Shown in pieces: positions 26,135 to 38,841 of a stretch of 64,000 nucleotides of DNA (positions are counted from its first letter, which is position 1; every line of letters starts with the position of its first letter). The translations under genes and the position numbers were made by a program. Below the pieces are notes generated by a model, which was not told the DNA's origin, searched no databases, and was given only the letters and a program-made list of their open reading frames with translations. The DNA lies in contig OX463781.1 in NCBI GenBank assembly GCA_949825025.1, forward strand, positions 23,389,047 to 23,453,046, given 5' to 3'. This DNA is from Siphlonurus alternatus. Its lineage: Eukaryota > Arthropoda > Insecta > Ephemeroptera > Siphlonuridae.

Positions 26135-26426
26135 GCCTGAATGCAACAAAACTTGCAGGGAACTTAGAAATCGCCATCAATAGGTGGCATACAAATTTTG
26201 AAGCAAATCTGTCATATCAGTTTTGTGAAAACTGAGGTAGAAGTTTAACATTGGTCTTATGGACGGAAACCGGAAATAGAGCTGTTATAAGAAAACTGCC
26301 AGATTGAATTTGCTCAAACCATAAGCGATTAGGTTTTAGAACATTATAGATTTTTTTAAAATTCATTTCATTCGATTCAGTCGTAGAAAAATATTCTCTG
26401 ACTCCAGCAGTAACTAAGATTAATCG
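26135..26426 (+). mobile_element. Degraded copy of the TTAA element found at 61552-61879
   Basis: About 290 bp align in direct orientation with the complete element at 61552-61879. Shared blocks include AGAAGTTTAACATTGG, TTATGGACGGAAACCG, TTGAATTTGCTCAAACCATA and ATTTCATTCGATTC. The right end is recognisable (AACTAAGATTAATCG followed by TTAA at 26427-26430). The left terminal repeat is not, so this copy is decayed or truncated at its left end. It is more diverged from its inverted-repeat consensus than the 61-kb copy. Confidence 0.8.
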
Positions 26427-26430
26427 TTAA

Positions 26431-26689
26431 TTAAGCTTTCAAATAGTAAGTATAGTTATTTTATAAGTAAAGTTTTTCTTTACCATTCGTTGATCTTATT
26501 ATTAACATTATTAACACAAGATACAGATGACTTTAGGGCATGAATTAATTATATTACAATTTTTTTATTGACATATATTATTAAAATTTTACGAAGTAGC
26601 ATACTTATCAAATAAGAGATATTCTAATTTTATACATAATATATACTATATAATGTAATAAATATATGCATCAAATATCAAATTAATCT

Positions 26690-26692
<3 letters not shown>
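26431..26692. other. AT-rich non-coding DNA
   Basis: Nothing recognisable. Confidence 0.6.
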
Positions 26693-26737
<45 letters not shown>

Positions 26738-26757
26738 TACATGTATATATATATATA
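26693..26757. repeat. (TA)n microsatellite
   Basis: About 40 bp of TA repeat, a 10-bp interruption, then a shorter TA run. Confidence 0.95.
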
Positions 26758-27362
26758 GTTTGAATTAATGGATTTTTTTATACATTCCCACAGTAAGGAC
26801 ACACATTTATATGATAAAGCTTCCCGTTCTATTTTTCTGGTCTAGTTGTGCAACTACAGGAAGTTACAGAGACTTCTGTGAGTAGTTATGATATTTGAAA
26901 CTTTACAACAGGTACTATAAAAGCAAGCAACATTAATATTAGAGCTGTTTATATTTCTTGTTGCTTATAAAAACTATGCGTAGAATGGTTCATATTTAAA
27001 AGGGAAAGAAGAACCAAACTGATTACAAAGAAAAAAAATGTAGAACAACAAATTTTTACTAACTTTATATTTATAATGGTGCACAAATAATTCAGCAGCA
27101 CATCAATAAAAGATATTCTTTTTACCAAAAGTAGTGAATTGAATGAAAAGCATGTGTCTGGGTTTTCTCAGATATATTTTATGAATCTGATCACGGATTT
27201 TCAAACGAAGTTAAAATTCACAGTTGGTATTTAGTAATAAAAAGTTACCTTACCAGAAACTATCCTTGGGAATATTTAGTAGGCAAGGTTGAGAAAAATT
27301 ACCAGACATATTTTTTTTTTTACTTTTTTTTAGCCATCAGGTTACACGTGACAATAATAACG
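26758..27362. other. AT-rich non-coding DNA
   Basis: Nothing recognisable. Confidence 0.6.
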
Positions 27363-27482
27363 TTGAAATTCACGAAGAATTTAGCCAGGAAGATAATATT
27401 CAGGTTTCTCACAAACCTCGGTTAAAGTAAACCTACCTCAATGACATTAACCTCCTGTAGTGAGAAACCTGGGACATCTTCA
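27363..27482. mobile_element. Diverged MITE copy, same family as 49564-49714
   Basis: ATTCACGAAGAATTTAGCCAGG near the left and GTAGTGAGAAACCTGG near the right match, in order, the corresponding parts of the complete copy at 49564-49714. An internal inverted pair is retained: CAGGTTTCTCAC (27401-27412) with GTGAGAAACCTG. The outermost ATGGG/CCCAT ends are gone, so this copy is old. Boundaries are approximate. Confidence 0.5.
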
Positions 27483-28329
27483 ATCTAACCAGAAATTTAT
27501 AATATAGTTTTATGATGTAACTTTATGGTTTGGTTCTGAAATTTAAAGGTAAAATATTAAAAAAAAAGGTGCAGTAGATTCTTGTTGCATTGAATTGTAT
27601 GAAATTTATTTCTAGATTTCATTTTCATTTCATATATTTCTTGTAATCGTACAACCATTCTATCAATCTTGTTATTTTTTTTTTATTTTTTGTAACTAAT
27701 AATATATAAGTATAGTTTTCATGCTGTTATATTATATCCTAATCATGCAGAAAACAGCAAGCTTTCTTTTGAAAAGCACTCAAGAGAGAAACTGTTGCCT
27801 TAAGAGATGTAACGTAAATGGTCAGCTCTAAAAAATTCTCTTTTCTCTAAATTTGCATTTAACACCCAGAGGCATATTCTCTGCTGACTTTGTGCGTCTT
27901 TTTCGTAAATTCAATACACATTTATGACTTTAAAAAATGCTACTATTTTTAACGGAAAAGAAGATCTAATATATACCAGAATATCAAATTTCCTTTACGT
28001 AGCAAGAAAAGAAAAAAGAGGCGTGTATTTTTTCTTACGTAATTTTAGTCTCTAAAAATACAATTTTTAAATATAAGTTTCATAACCTAAGAATTCTATT
28101 TATTTTAGTTATAAATTATAAAACACGTCTGTCATCTTTTACTACTATTATAAACACACGTCTTGCAAAAATTAAACATAAGACTTCAAACTTCAATCCA
28201 TTATAATTAATTAAATGTATCAAATTTATTATAGAATATATTGATATATAAAAATTGTGGATGTATTTTCACTTCGTATACTTATGACTTATTTGTACTT
28301 TTCGTAATCTTAACTCAGTAATTCATGGC
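27483..28329. other. AT-rich non-coding DNA
   Basis: No gene or repeat is recognised. Confidence 0.55.
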
Positions 28330-28633
28330 GGGTTCTATGCACGGTCACTCATGGGACCCAGGGACCCATAATACGCTTGCTCCTATATTGTATTTTGGCA
28401 TCTTACATATTTTCTAATGTAAAGCTCATTGCCTTTGCGCTACTAAAGGGTTAACCGTATTTTCAAGGTAACCGTATATTTACAAAATTATCGCTAGCTT
28501 GAGGGTACGGGTTACACTTTACTGGAATTAAGACACTGAGGACCGCATTAGAAAATATATAAAATACCAAACTAAAATATAGGAGCAAGAGTATTATGGG
28601 CCCGTGGGTCTCGTTTGAGGCCTTGCATGGGCC
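28330..28633. mobile_element. Foldback element with GGGACCC-rich arms
   Basis: The arms 28330-28468 and about 28496-28633 are reverse complements at roughly 70-80 percent by eye, with a loop of only about 30 bp. The best-conserved pair is CCCATAATACGCTTGCTCC (left) against the complement of GGAGCAAGAGTATTATGGG (right). CATATTTTCTAATG pairs with CATTAGAAAATATAT. The unit is nearly one large hairpin of about 300 bp. No target-site duplication was found. Related GGGACCC-rich sequence continues to about 28970. Confidence 0.75.
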
Positions 28634-29047
28634 CCAGCATGTAACTTGCATCTTGGGACTTGCAATGCCATAAGTTCAAAATAATACTAATACATAATAC
28701 TTTCTATATGGTATTCAATTACAATGACAAAAAGAATAAAGAGCAAAAATCTACTTTGGGACCCTTGGGACCCCTTGTTGGGACCCGTTGAAGTCCCTTC
28801 ATATGTTTCCAAGTAACATAAAAAATTATATTCAAAACACAGATGACAAACTTGAATGGCCGTTACCTTTTTTGACACTTTATTTTGTTTCTATAAGTGA
28901 TGTCAAAGTGGGTCCTTAGCCTTTAGGGCCCACTTGGGACCCTCTGAATTTTTGTTTTGACATAAAACAGAAGGGCCTACCCATTAGAGACCCCCAAAAA
29001 AACTTTTTTGGACTGTAAGAGGTCGTAACCTCAAAACCGCAAAAAAG
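28634..29047. other. GGGACCC-rich spacer between two foldbacks
   Basis: Contains repeated GGGACCC/GGGCCC motifs (28759-28791 and 28926-28942) resembling the arms of the preceding foldback. It may be the decayed remainder of a larger or duplicated element. No coding sequence. Confidence 0.4.
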
Positions 29048-29479
29048 CATAAATTGACTACATTAGAGCCTAGCGATGCAATTTAGCATCACTCTTACTT
29101 GGCACAGAATATCACCCAAAATATTTATGTCAACCAACTTTTTGATTTCTTACTTCAAAGTGTAGTATGTAGGGAGCATTTTCATATAAGAATGAAAATT
29201 TTACTACAATTTTTAAAAAAGTTATTAAAATATTTGAAAAATATCATTGAGCAGAAGGCGAACAAAATTTGTACCCCAACTTTGATTCAGCGTCTGATGG
29301 GCAATTTTTTTTGAAAAATCAAATTTGATATATAAGCACATCTATAGTGTCAATGCAAATAGTTATTGGCTGTTTTTAGCAATATAGCATCGTAACTTTA
29401 TTTTTAAATAATTCTTTGTCAGGGAGTGTTTTGCGATGCTAAAATGCATCGCTAGGCTTTAATGGGTTAAATTTATATG
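29048..29479. mobile_element. DNA transposon remnant with about 30-bp terminal inverted repeats
   Basis: The left end CATTAGAGCCTAGCGATGC, then TTTAGCATC (29061-29090), is the inverted counterpart of the right end (29434-29465, GATGCTAAAATGCATCGC, then TAGGCTTTAATG). Similarity extends outward to about 29048 and 29479 (CATAAATTGAC against CATATAAATTTAAC). Each terminal repeat contains its own small palindrome (GATGC...GCATC). The roughly 430-bp interior has a 71-codon plus frame (29099-29314) with no recognised domain. No target-site duplication is certain. Confidence 0.7.
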
Positions 29480-30475
29480 AACAATTTCAATTAAAAAAAA
29501 ATGCAGTATTATAAGTTAATGTGTCTCGAACCCTGTACATTTGACCTTTGCGTAGCAAGACAACAAGAAGATTTGACCCCAGAGATTTGTTGCAGCCCAC
29601 ATCAACCCTTGGTCGTATATACGGTGGGAATACATGCATGAAAAGTTTGCGTAGCTGCTGGTCAGAAGACCCTCTTTATGCTTATTTTCTCTACGTTTGC
29701 AAGACAAATGCTTGTCGTTCAGAAACAGAAGAAAGCTTTATATTTATTGTACTGTGACACGTGGAAGAAAAAAAAATCTCCCACTTTTTTAACCACACTG
29801 TCAGTTTCATAAAATTTTTTTAAAAAAATACGTAAAAAGTTTTAAGTAAAAATAATTTTAGCAAGAAAATTCATCATACATATGAATAATACAAATATAT
29901 TTTATATAAATTTTCGTATCAAAAACAAATTAATTTCAATATTAATAAACAAATATAAATTTGTTTGAATTGTAAAACAACAAAGCATTCAGTACGTTTA
30001 TTAGAACGACATCAGAGCGTTCCACGTTAGTGCTCATTACTTAACTTGTATCCAAAATTAATTATATTCTATTTACAACTTCCAATATTATATTCTCGTG
30101 TATCTGTCAAAGTTTATTTGCAATGTTAATAATTATTGAAACGTGATATTAAGTTAACGTTGATGTGAGTGACAAGAGCGCCTCAATGGTCGTGGTGGTA
30201 ACTATAGCAACGCTCTACATTGAACGACAGCAGCGGAGTTGCATTTTACACACCGATGCGTCCTCAAATACTCTCAAACTATATGATTATATACACTGTA
30301 GTATGTACGTGCAGTGGTGAATGCCAGATATATAAGTGGAGTCGTAAAATAGAATGGTCAAGAATAGTGAAACAGCTAGTAAAAATATTTTTACATTTTA
30401 GATATTCCGTAAGATCGTAAAAAATAAGTTACAATCTCAATCAAATTATTTATGTGGTGAAATGTATTATTGAAG

Positions 30476-30510
<35 letters not shown>

Positions 30511-33500
30511 TTAAGTTCATCTATGTGCACTGCTGTAAATATCTTACTGTTCTTTCCAGAACCAGCTAGATAAAATTTAGTTAAAATTTCAAATTATGCA
30601 AGTTTTTTTATTGGATAATTTCCAAACATTGAAAAAATTATAAATGATAAAATGCAAAAATTTTGAAAGAAAAGGTTAGACACACGGCCGTCATTAACAA
30701 GTACAATAAAAACAACAATCAATTAATGGCATTCTCACAGATTTATAATTTCTCTATAATTCTTTTATATATAGATTTTACAGGAACAGATATCTTCTTA
30801 TTAAATATAACCTAATTAACACACTTTGGAGTTTATTTCACATCACAAATTTTTCAAATATAGCAGTTTTCTAACCAATTTTCAACCATGAAATCTCCCC
30901 ACACTATTATACCGCAGTTTAAAGAGGTATATTTTCTATTGTATTTTTTTTTTCTTTTTAAACAATGCCTTTTTTGTACTTGTACGTGCCTGCTTTTTTA
31001 AATCGTAAAAAAAAATCTTTACTGCCCCAAGCCTCTTACATATATATTTTTTTTCTTTTCTATATTTCTGGCAATGAAGTAACACAATTAAAACCTGGAT
31101 TTTGAATTTCACCTAAACAGATTATAATTATAGTCTCTTTAGAAGTATTTTTACTGTGCAATTAAAAAATTAAACATTTTCATTTAAATTTTAATTGGTA
31201 AAACCTGTAGTTAATTAAATATAGTTTTTTAAAATTTAGAATTTAGGAATACTGACGTTTTATTACTGAAAATAATTGTAATAAGAAATATTCATACAAT
31301 AAGTATTTTCAGCGATTGCTGGCCGATCGTGTTTTTTAAGATTTGTGGTGAAATAAACAAATTGAATATCTATTATCTATCTATATCTTTCTATCTATTT
31401 GATTGGTGATTGTTAATGCTTCTATGGTACCGTATTTATGTAAAATGAGAGTTGGAAGTTTTTTTTTTTTCTTCTTGGGATTTATTATCATCAATTTTTT
31501 GTCATTATCTTTCCTTCCCAATTGAATTTAATCATTTCTGTTCAATAATTATCTTTTTTTTTTTTTTTGTGCCAGAGACAAATTTCTTTGAAGAAACCCG
31601 CTGCTGGAGGAAAGATATTAATTTACCTCCTTTTTTGTTGCAATAATTTTTTTTTGTCAATATAGAACGTCAGAAATGTCAAGTTATATAATTAATTATG
31701 AGCTAGCTACAAAATTACGCTCGTCGTGGTGAAATAATTGAGAGCAACGAACAATAGACAGCTTGTTTTCAATTAGTTTGGAGTAACACAGATTTTGACA
31801 CAGTGACGAGTTAGAATTCTGCTTACAATTGCCTAGCGAATATTGTAGAAGGGGTAGTACGAAATTTAAAAATGTATATAGTCTAGTCTCCAGGAAACTT
31901 TAATGAATTGATGCAATAATTTCAGACATATATGGTGTAGAATTTTATAGTTAACACGTTAACACGCAATTTTTTTAAATGCATTTTTTTTTCTTTCGTT
32001 TTCTTCTTTTTTGTCAAAACAGTTTCTGTTGACAAATAAATCAATTAAAAAAAAATGAGGCCAATTTTATTGCACTTGTCATATTTTTAATTACCATGAG
32101 TTGCTAAAATCTTTTATAAAAAATTCCTTCAATCGAGTCCATTCTAAATTTTACATACGTAAGTAAACTAAATATTTATTGACCAAAAATAGACTGTCAT
32201 AAGCAGACACGTGACCTTTCTATTGATTTTTTTCTGTAGAGTGAGATATTTTGAAGTACCAATTTTTTGTTATAACTGAATTACAATATTTTAGTAACTT
32301 AAATAATTATTATTATTATTTGCTGTTGCTTCTGTTGTGTTTTAATATGACATAAGAAATGCATTACAATTAACATTAACTAAATGAATTTTAAACAGTA
32401 AAGAGCACGTTTTCTGAGCACCTAGGTAATACAATATAAACTCGGAGATGTCACATTCAGGTTAAACTAACAACCGACTGTTATGTTTTAACACTGCACT
32501 GGTTTTGCTGTATTAATTTTCCTTTTAAATTCATTAAAAAAATGTAGTATGAAATGTCAAGATTTTTTACTGTTTTAAATTTTAAAATGTCTGAAATATA
32601 ATGCTTTATACCTTGCTAACTGGTCAAATGGTCAAATTTATTTTTGGAGGTAAATTCTTGTGATTATGTAACTCATTATTGATATCTAATCCTTTCTAAT
32701 TTCATATTAAGTGCTATAAAGTGCTCAGTTAAAACTTCAACCAACAAGTTTTATGCATGTCATAATCTTTCCTTTTTTGTACATAATGTAGCATTCGTAC
32801 AAAGAACTTTTTAGCTTAAATGCCTAAAGTATTCATAATATAATATTCTACACATGTGTCACTAGTCAAAATGTATATAAGGCGTTAGTGTCATATTTTC
32901 ATAATTACTATATTGCTCTAAAACCTAGATTACAGTAATTAAAATAAAATTATAGGAATGCATTGAATCTAGTAACAAAAATTACACATTAAAAATTTTA
33001 AGTACAGTAAAATAAAACAATTTTATATCTAAAAAATGAAACTTTTGAAAACGATTTTAATGCGTTTAATTGTACAGGCCTAGTCAAAACAACGTAGCCG
33101 TCGAGTAGCCGATGGGGTATTGCTTATTTAGGATCTTTTTATTGCAGTATATTCGTGCTGCATGCAATTAAATACAACCAAATCAAGTCCTTAAAAAATG
33201 CACAATGCAAACAATGTCCTAATTTTGTTGTTTTAATTAAATAATTAATTATTTCAATCAGGCAATCTGCAAAGTTTCAAAATTCAGATATTAGTCATTC
33301 CCGCACTCCCGCCCACTGGTGGAAATATAATTTGACTATTAACTAATCATCGTTTATGTATCAAAATTCTGTTACCTAATCATCTTTCACAGGATCTCTT
33401 AGGCAGGTGATCTAACATATGCCCACTTAAAGTAAAATATCTGTAAGGAAATTTTTTGTTCATTTGAGTTGACGATAAATGGTGAGAATGTCTAAGGTAG

Positions 33501-34623
33501 GACTGAACAAACGCTAATGAAAAAGTATAATAGTAGTGAACAAGTTTAGTAATTAAATTTAATACATTTTAATTTTATTTCTGCATTATTACTTAACACT
33601 AATTGTACGTGTATTTGTCATAATTGTTTTTGTAAACATCATAATTCCAACTGCTTGCTCCATTAGCAGGTGTTTTTAACACTTTGCCTCAACAATTTAC
33701 TGTTTAATTACATATAATGCTTTTTAAAACCCGTTTTAATTTAAAGTGAATTTCATGCCAGCTCGTAATGTTCTAGTAATTTTTTTTATCTTTGTCCTAA
33801 AAATGTGGGTATTTTTGAATTTTTGACGAGCATGGGATATTTTAGGATTCAAAATTACAAAATTATTGACGATGATAAATCAACAAGAGCAGGTCAATAC
33901 GACAAATTAATTAACAAAATTATAAGAGTAAATTTTTGTTTTTTGTACTATTAAAAAAATATCCAATAAAAAGTGATCGAGTCAGAATTGTGACAACAAT
34001 TTGGTGAATTAGCTTGTACATGAAATATTATTTTGTTCAATACAAAGCAAGTATAATTTTATTTGTATTTGGGGTAAAAAAAAACTATGCATATTTTATA
34101 ATGAATACACAATAAGGTTTCAAACGTATATGATATTTCGAAGCCACAGATTATATTAAAACAAAATAATATGTTAATTTAGGTAAGATATATGAGTTTG
34201 ACTTGAAACAAGAAATTCTTACTTATTATTACTTTGGTATGTTTATACAATAATATGAATACTAAATTTTGATGCTTATTGTTGGTGTGTTTTCTATCCC
34301 CATTAACATATATAATTACTTACTATATATTTATTATTTATGTTAATATAATATGTATACAGAGAAATATGATATTATATCCATAATATAATACAAATAT
34401 ATGGTATATATATTCAAGAAATCAAGAAACAAAGCTCACTCCACTATATACTCAGCTACAGAGAGTGCATTTTGCTGCTGTCGTCTCATTTACGCTACAT
34501 TTACCTCTAATTCAACAATTAGTATTGAAATGTTATGAGAAACCTCATAATAGCTTAAGCAGAGCTCTTGACATTTCATAAATGAGTAACTTTAAGTAAA
34601 TTTCATAAATGAGTATACTATCA
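29480..34623. other. AT-rich non-coding DNA with minor GC patches
   Basis: About 5.1 kb without a recognisable gene. GC-richer patches at 29520-29710 and 30160-30330 are open over 60-70 codons but match nothing known. An A(28) run lies at 30482-30509. A possible LINE-like tail, GGTGAAATAAACAAATTG followed by TATC repeats, lies at 31347-31400. A 16-bp direct repeat, ATTTCATAAATGAGTA, occurs at 34573 and 34600. Confidence 0.5.
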
Positions 34624-34829
34624 AGACAAAGCCTTCGTTATATTATACCGGACTGATTTATGAACGCTGTAACTGTAAATTCAATAAAGTATAGGTGTTA
34701 AAGATTTGAAATTTCGGGGCATGTGAGAGAAGTAATTGCTAAATCCGTTACCGAGGAATTGAAGTTTGCCAAGCGGTAAGTCTGATACCGTCCAGAAATA
34801 AAAGTGCAGGGGTAATGAAAGCTTTGTCT
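34624..34829. mobile_element. Candidate 206-bp MITE
   Basis: Terminal inverted repeats of 17 bp: AGACAAAGCCTTCGTTA (34624-34640), and TAATGAAAGCTTTGTCT (34813-34829), whose complement is AGACAAAGCTTTCATTA (15 of 17). The interior has GC-richer blocks and a 24-codon open stretch (34717-34788) before a GTAAGT. No target-site duplication is clear. A related 13-mer, the complement of GACAAAGCCTTCG, occurs near 46043. Confidence 0.4.
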
Positions 34830-37800
34830 GGAGCTGTAAATAATACATTACAAATTATGTTGTATAGGATATGAGAGTACAGGATACGAAGCTAATATTG
34901 GGTGTGTAATCAATGCCCTGTTATGTTATCGCTAAGCTGATTACTTAAACATACAACTTCTTATTATATTTATATCTAGCCCGTGGCATGATTTTTATTT
35001 ATGAATTATATTATTGTGTAATATGATACAGATATCTTTTACATTAGACTTCGAGAGTAATGTATTTATAAATGCAATGTCAATGTATAAAGATAGAAGT
35101 ACATACAATATTTTGTGATCGCTGATTTTTACTGCTTTTTAATAGTTTTTTTTTCTAATTATTTTAACGTCATAAAACTTTGCTATTAAAGTTTTTACTT
35201 TTTAACACAGCAGCATAAGTTATCCTGAAAAAAAAAAAAAAAAAAAAAAACTGCAAATAAATTAATGTCAAGTTTTCCTTTCCCCTAAAAAAATAAAAGA
35301 ATTTACAACTACTAAGCTGGTGCTTGTGGTTTAACGAAATGTAGGATTTAAAATTAGATTGTTTAAAAACAACTTATTTTGATCACACAACAAGAATCTA
35401 GTTAAAACTAGAAGATGAAGTTTTATAGTTACAATAAAATGAATGTTTGGAATAGATTATCCTAATACTTAAGATTGTGCACCGCTAAGTGCCATCCTAT
35501 GTATGTGAGCAAGTTTACTGCTCCGCAAATGCAAGACACACCAGCGAGGATTATAGGGCGAGTTCTATTAGAGCTGAGATCAGCGCCTAGGAAAGTGTGG
35601 TTACTTATTTTATCCCTAGCACACGGGGAGACTTGGAAAAAGATAGGACTAAAAAGAAGAGAGAGATATTTAAACAAGTAACGTGTAGTCTAAGAACCTT
35701 CCCTTACGGCCGGAGATTAGCAACCTGCTTGAGTAAGGAAAGCCTTCAGACGACAAGGTTAAAATTGCTTTTCTATTTTTTGCCCCTCAAATTTTACCCG
35801 CAGCAATTAAACGTTACCTTATTACTTATTTTATATAATTTTATACTCATTACATCAGTAATATCTGTAACCATTACATAAAAAAATTAAGTTGAAGTTC
35901 ATTTACATTTTCTTGAAAAGGGAAATAAACTCAAACTGTTTTTTTCTTCTTACATTCAGCTTATTACACCGGCTCTCTATAAATAACGTCTTGTGTCAGA
36001 TTCAGAACAAAATTATTTTCTTTCGAAGACTTATTGAAATCCTATTTGAATATATAATAACATTTATAAGAAGATTTTTTTGAAGGTATTTTTGTTTACA
36101 TAACAAATTCTTACTAATAAATCAACATAAAAAATGTTTCAAATTGCATTTTTGTTAGAAATATTAACTGAAGCATGTTGGAATTAAATTAAAACTTTTT
36201 CTTTAATTTTTCTTTGGGGTGGCTGTTCACTTTGTGCTTAGGTTCTGCCTTTTTCAGTTCACCCACTGAGCTTACAGGTATTTTATTGTAATATGCTGCA
36301 TATATATCTTTTTATTTAACTCAATAAACATTTATTATTATTATTTAAGTACGAAAACATGAATACATCAATAATATTTATAAGAAAAACAAAGATATAA
36401 CTTATTGGTACATTTTTTGTTGTATAAAGTATTACAGTTATAAATTTAATGTAAGACAGTACATATTTGTTTTTCTTTTACTTTCTTCTTACGAGTAATA
36501 TGCAGTTTTACAAGCGCACACAAATTTAGACATGAACACTTTTCTTGCATTCACATAAAGTAACACATTCAACGAGATACAAAACACATGTGCCGTAAAA
36601 AAACTTATATATATGCAACTTATATATAAAAAATTGGTATATAAAGTCATGATTTTTATTACAAAAATTTCACTCCGACACAGCAAGCACCATGATAAGA
36701 ATTTTATGTGTATGTGCAACAGTATTGGTCATGATGATATCGTGCAAACATCCGCTCGTGACTTTATAGTTCACGGAAACTTGAGTCCATAAAAACGTTG
36801 GTCCGTTCACTTCTATAAGATTTAGAACGTGAATCGAGACAATATTGTCTAGCCTTTAAACCAGACGTACGAGCTTACTACAGTTACATTAATAATAATG
36901 TTGTTCCGGAAGTTGGTAGCTATAGGTACAATATCATGTAAGTATTATGGCAATACTTTTAGAGAGGTATTTCAACGTCACAACTTACTCTTTTTACTTC
37001 AATTATGAATAAGAATGTCTTAAAACATATACATACACTTCCGGCTAATTTCAGAGAGAATTTAGGTTTAGTGAACTATATATTTCTACGTTTCAGAAAA
37101 ATATGTATCACAAAAGCTAAACTGTGGATATTTATTTGTTATATAAACACATAAAACTTGTATTTTTTATTTTATTTTTTTCATATTATCTAAAGTTCAA
37201 TGAACTGTCGCTTGAATGCATTTCTGAATGTTTCTGTTTATGTGTTATAAAAAAGGGGTAGTAAAATAAATTCTTGGCTTACAAATGATTCTTTATAATT
37301 TGAATTTTTTTTTGCATATTGTTGTGGTGGGATGCTTTTGTTAGTTTCTCCTTTCTTTTTCTTCTTAATTAAGATTTTAGTGAGATTAATAAGCAGACTA
37401 TAGTCATTTATGGAGATCCTTCAATCTCCTTACTTTAATCACGTTTTAGAGTAATCCCCATCGTTTTTTATACTCGTTTTGTATAATTATAAACTAGTAA
37501 ATAATGTAAGAATATTTTGAAATAATAAATTATAATAATTTTAAAATTTTAACATTTTCTGTCCTCCTTGAAAACAGAAAAAGAAAAATCAGAAAGGAGA
37601 TATTATATATGTTACGATTTTCTAGGAAATTTTAATGTTGTCAATTGACTAATTTAATTATGATGTTTTTTAAGCAAAAACTTAATTAAATTTTAACATT
37701 ATGAAAAATTGTACAAATTTACGACAAAAATTACTACAAATTAAACAACAATCCAATTGATTTATTATTGATTGTGCAATACACCGCATTTTGATGTAAT

Positions 37801-38312
37801 GTAATTGTGTAATTTCATATTGATGAAGAGTCAATAAATCACAAAAATATCAATAACCCACCATTGTTCCATTTTTATTGTACACGTTCTGTGCTACGTA
37901 GAGCATTGTCATTTATGATGAAGAATTGGGTAATAAAATGTGTTATAATTTTGATTAATTACAGTTTTACTGCAAATAAGACAGTATGAGGAGAAACGGC
38001 TTATTAGCCGACTGGATACGAGCTAGTTTTTCTGTGCAGCTTCCGTGATTACTTCATCTTGTATGTTGTGTGTGTAACTCTTTCTCGGGTGCTTTTATTC
38101 TTCTTCAAGTACTTAACGACATTGCTGTAAAGTCAAAGTCAATATACAGTAAAATGAGATAATAGAACAGCTTGCTATTTATGGCTACTTATAGCACTCA
38201 TTGAATAACATTCATTTCATTCAACATAAAAAGTCTCAATTAATCTTGGTTGTTAATCAATTACTGAAATGCTAAAAGAAAGAAAAAAAAAATCTAAAAA
38301 AATTTGGATAAA

Positions 38313-38317
<5 letters not shown>
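34830..38317. other. AT-rich non-coding DNA
   Basis: No gene is recognised. An A(23) run lies at 35228-35250. A mixed-composition stretch at 35465-35770 is open on both strands over about 70 codons but has no domain. A possible retroelement tail, AATAAACATTTATTATTATTATT, lies near 36324-36346. Confidence 0.5.

Positions 38318-38391
<74 letters not shown>
38318..38391. repeat. (CT)n microsatellite
   Basis: About 74 bp of uninterrupted CT dinucleotides. Confidence 0.97.
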
Positions 38392-38392
<1 letters not shown>

Positions 38393-38582
38393 ACACATAC
38401 TTTCATGAAATTAGTACAAAGTTTAAACAATTACCATTAAAATTTATTTTAGATAAACCAAAACACATTTTTTTAAGTAGATAAAAAGTTCATTCAAATT
38501 AATAACATAGTTATATTTTAAATTTTTTTAAAAGTACAGTACATAGTTAATGCAATTAACAGAGAATTTAGGGAAATTTCAA

Positions 38583-38640
38583 TGACGTCACATATTTTTG
38601 AAATGACATTCTCTTTACATTTCGTTGCTGAATAAATAGC
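38583..38640 (+). promoter_or_regulatory. CRE and TATA-like sequence before a candidate first exon
   Basis: A consensus CRE, TGACGTCA (38583-38590), lies about 40 bp upstream of AATAAATAG (38631-38639), which could serve as a weak TATA element. Both sit immediately before the GC-rich candidate exon. The spacing is plausible for a promoter, but no transcription start can be seen. Confidence 0.25.
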
Positions 38641-38834
38641 CGTGGTGCCAGCATTGTCGCACTTGTCTCTTCCGCCCTCAAAGTTTCAAATGAATGCAGT
38701 AGCAACGGCGGCAGCGGAGCAGTTGACACGAGCCTCATCAATCACGGAGCGATGGTCGGACACACCCCCTCATCATGTGGGCGCCGCCTCGCACAATACA
38801 TCACGTATATGTATGAAAAACAGAAGCTCTCAAA
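38641..38834 (+). other. Candidate first exon with ATG and splice donor
   Basis: A GC-rich CpG block of about 190 bp ends at a consensus donor, GTAAGTG (38835-38841). An ATG at 38690 opens a frame of 48 codons plus one base up to that donor, beginning MNAVATAAAEQLTRASSITE. The frame would otherwise run to 38875. Promoter-like motifs lie just upstream. The alanine- and serine-rich start is compatible with an N-terminus but has no recognisable domain. It could be a chance frame in a regulatory CpG island. Confidence 0.3.
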
Positions 38835-38841
38835 GTAAGTG

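Noticed and set aside
30160..30420. GC-richer patch with a 66-codon frame
   Set aside because: No splice signals of quality, no domain and no promoter motif beyond chance.
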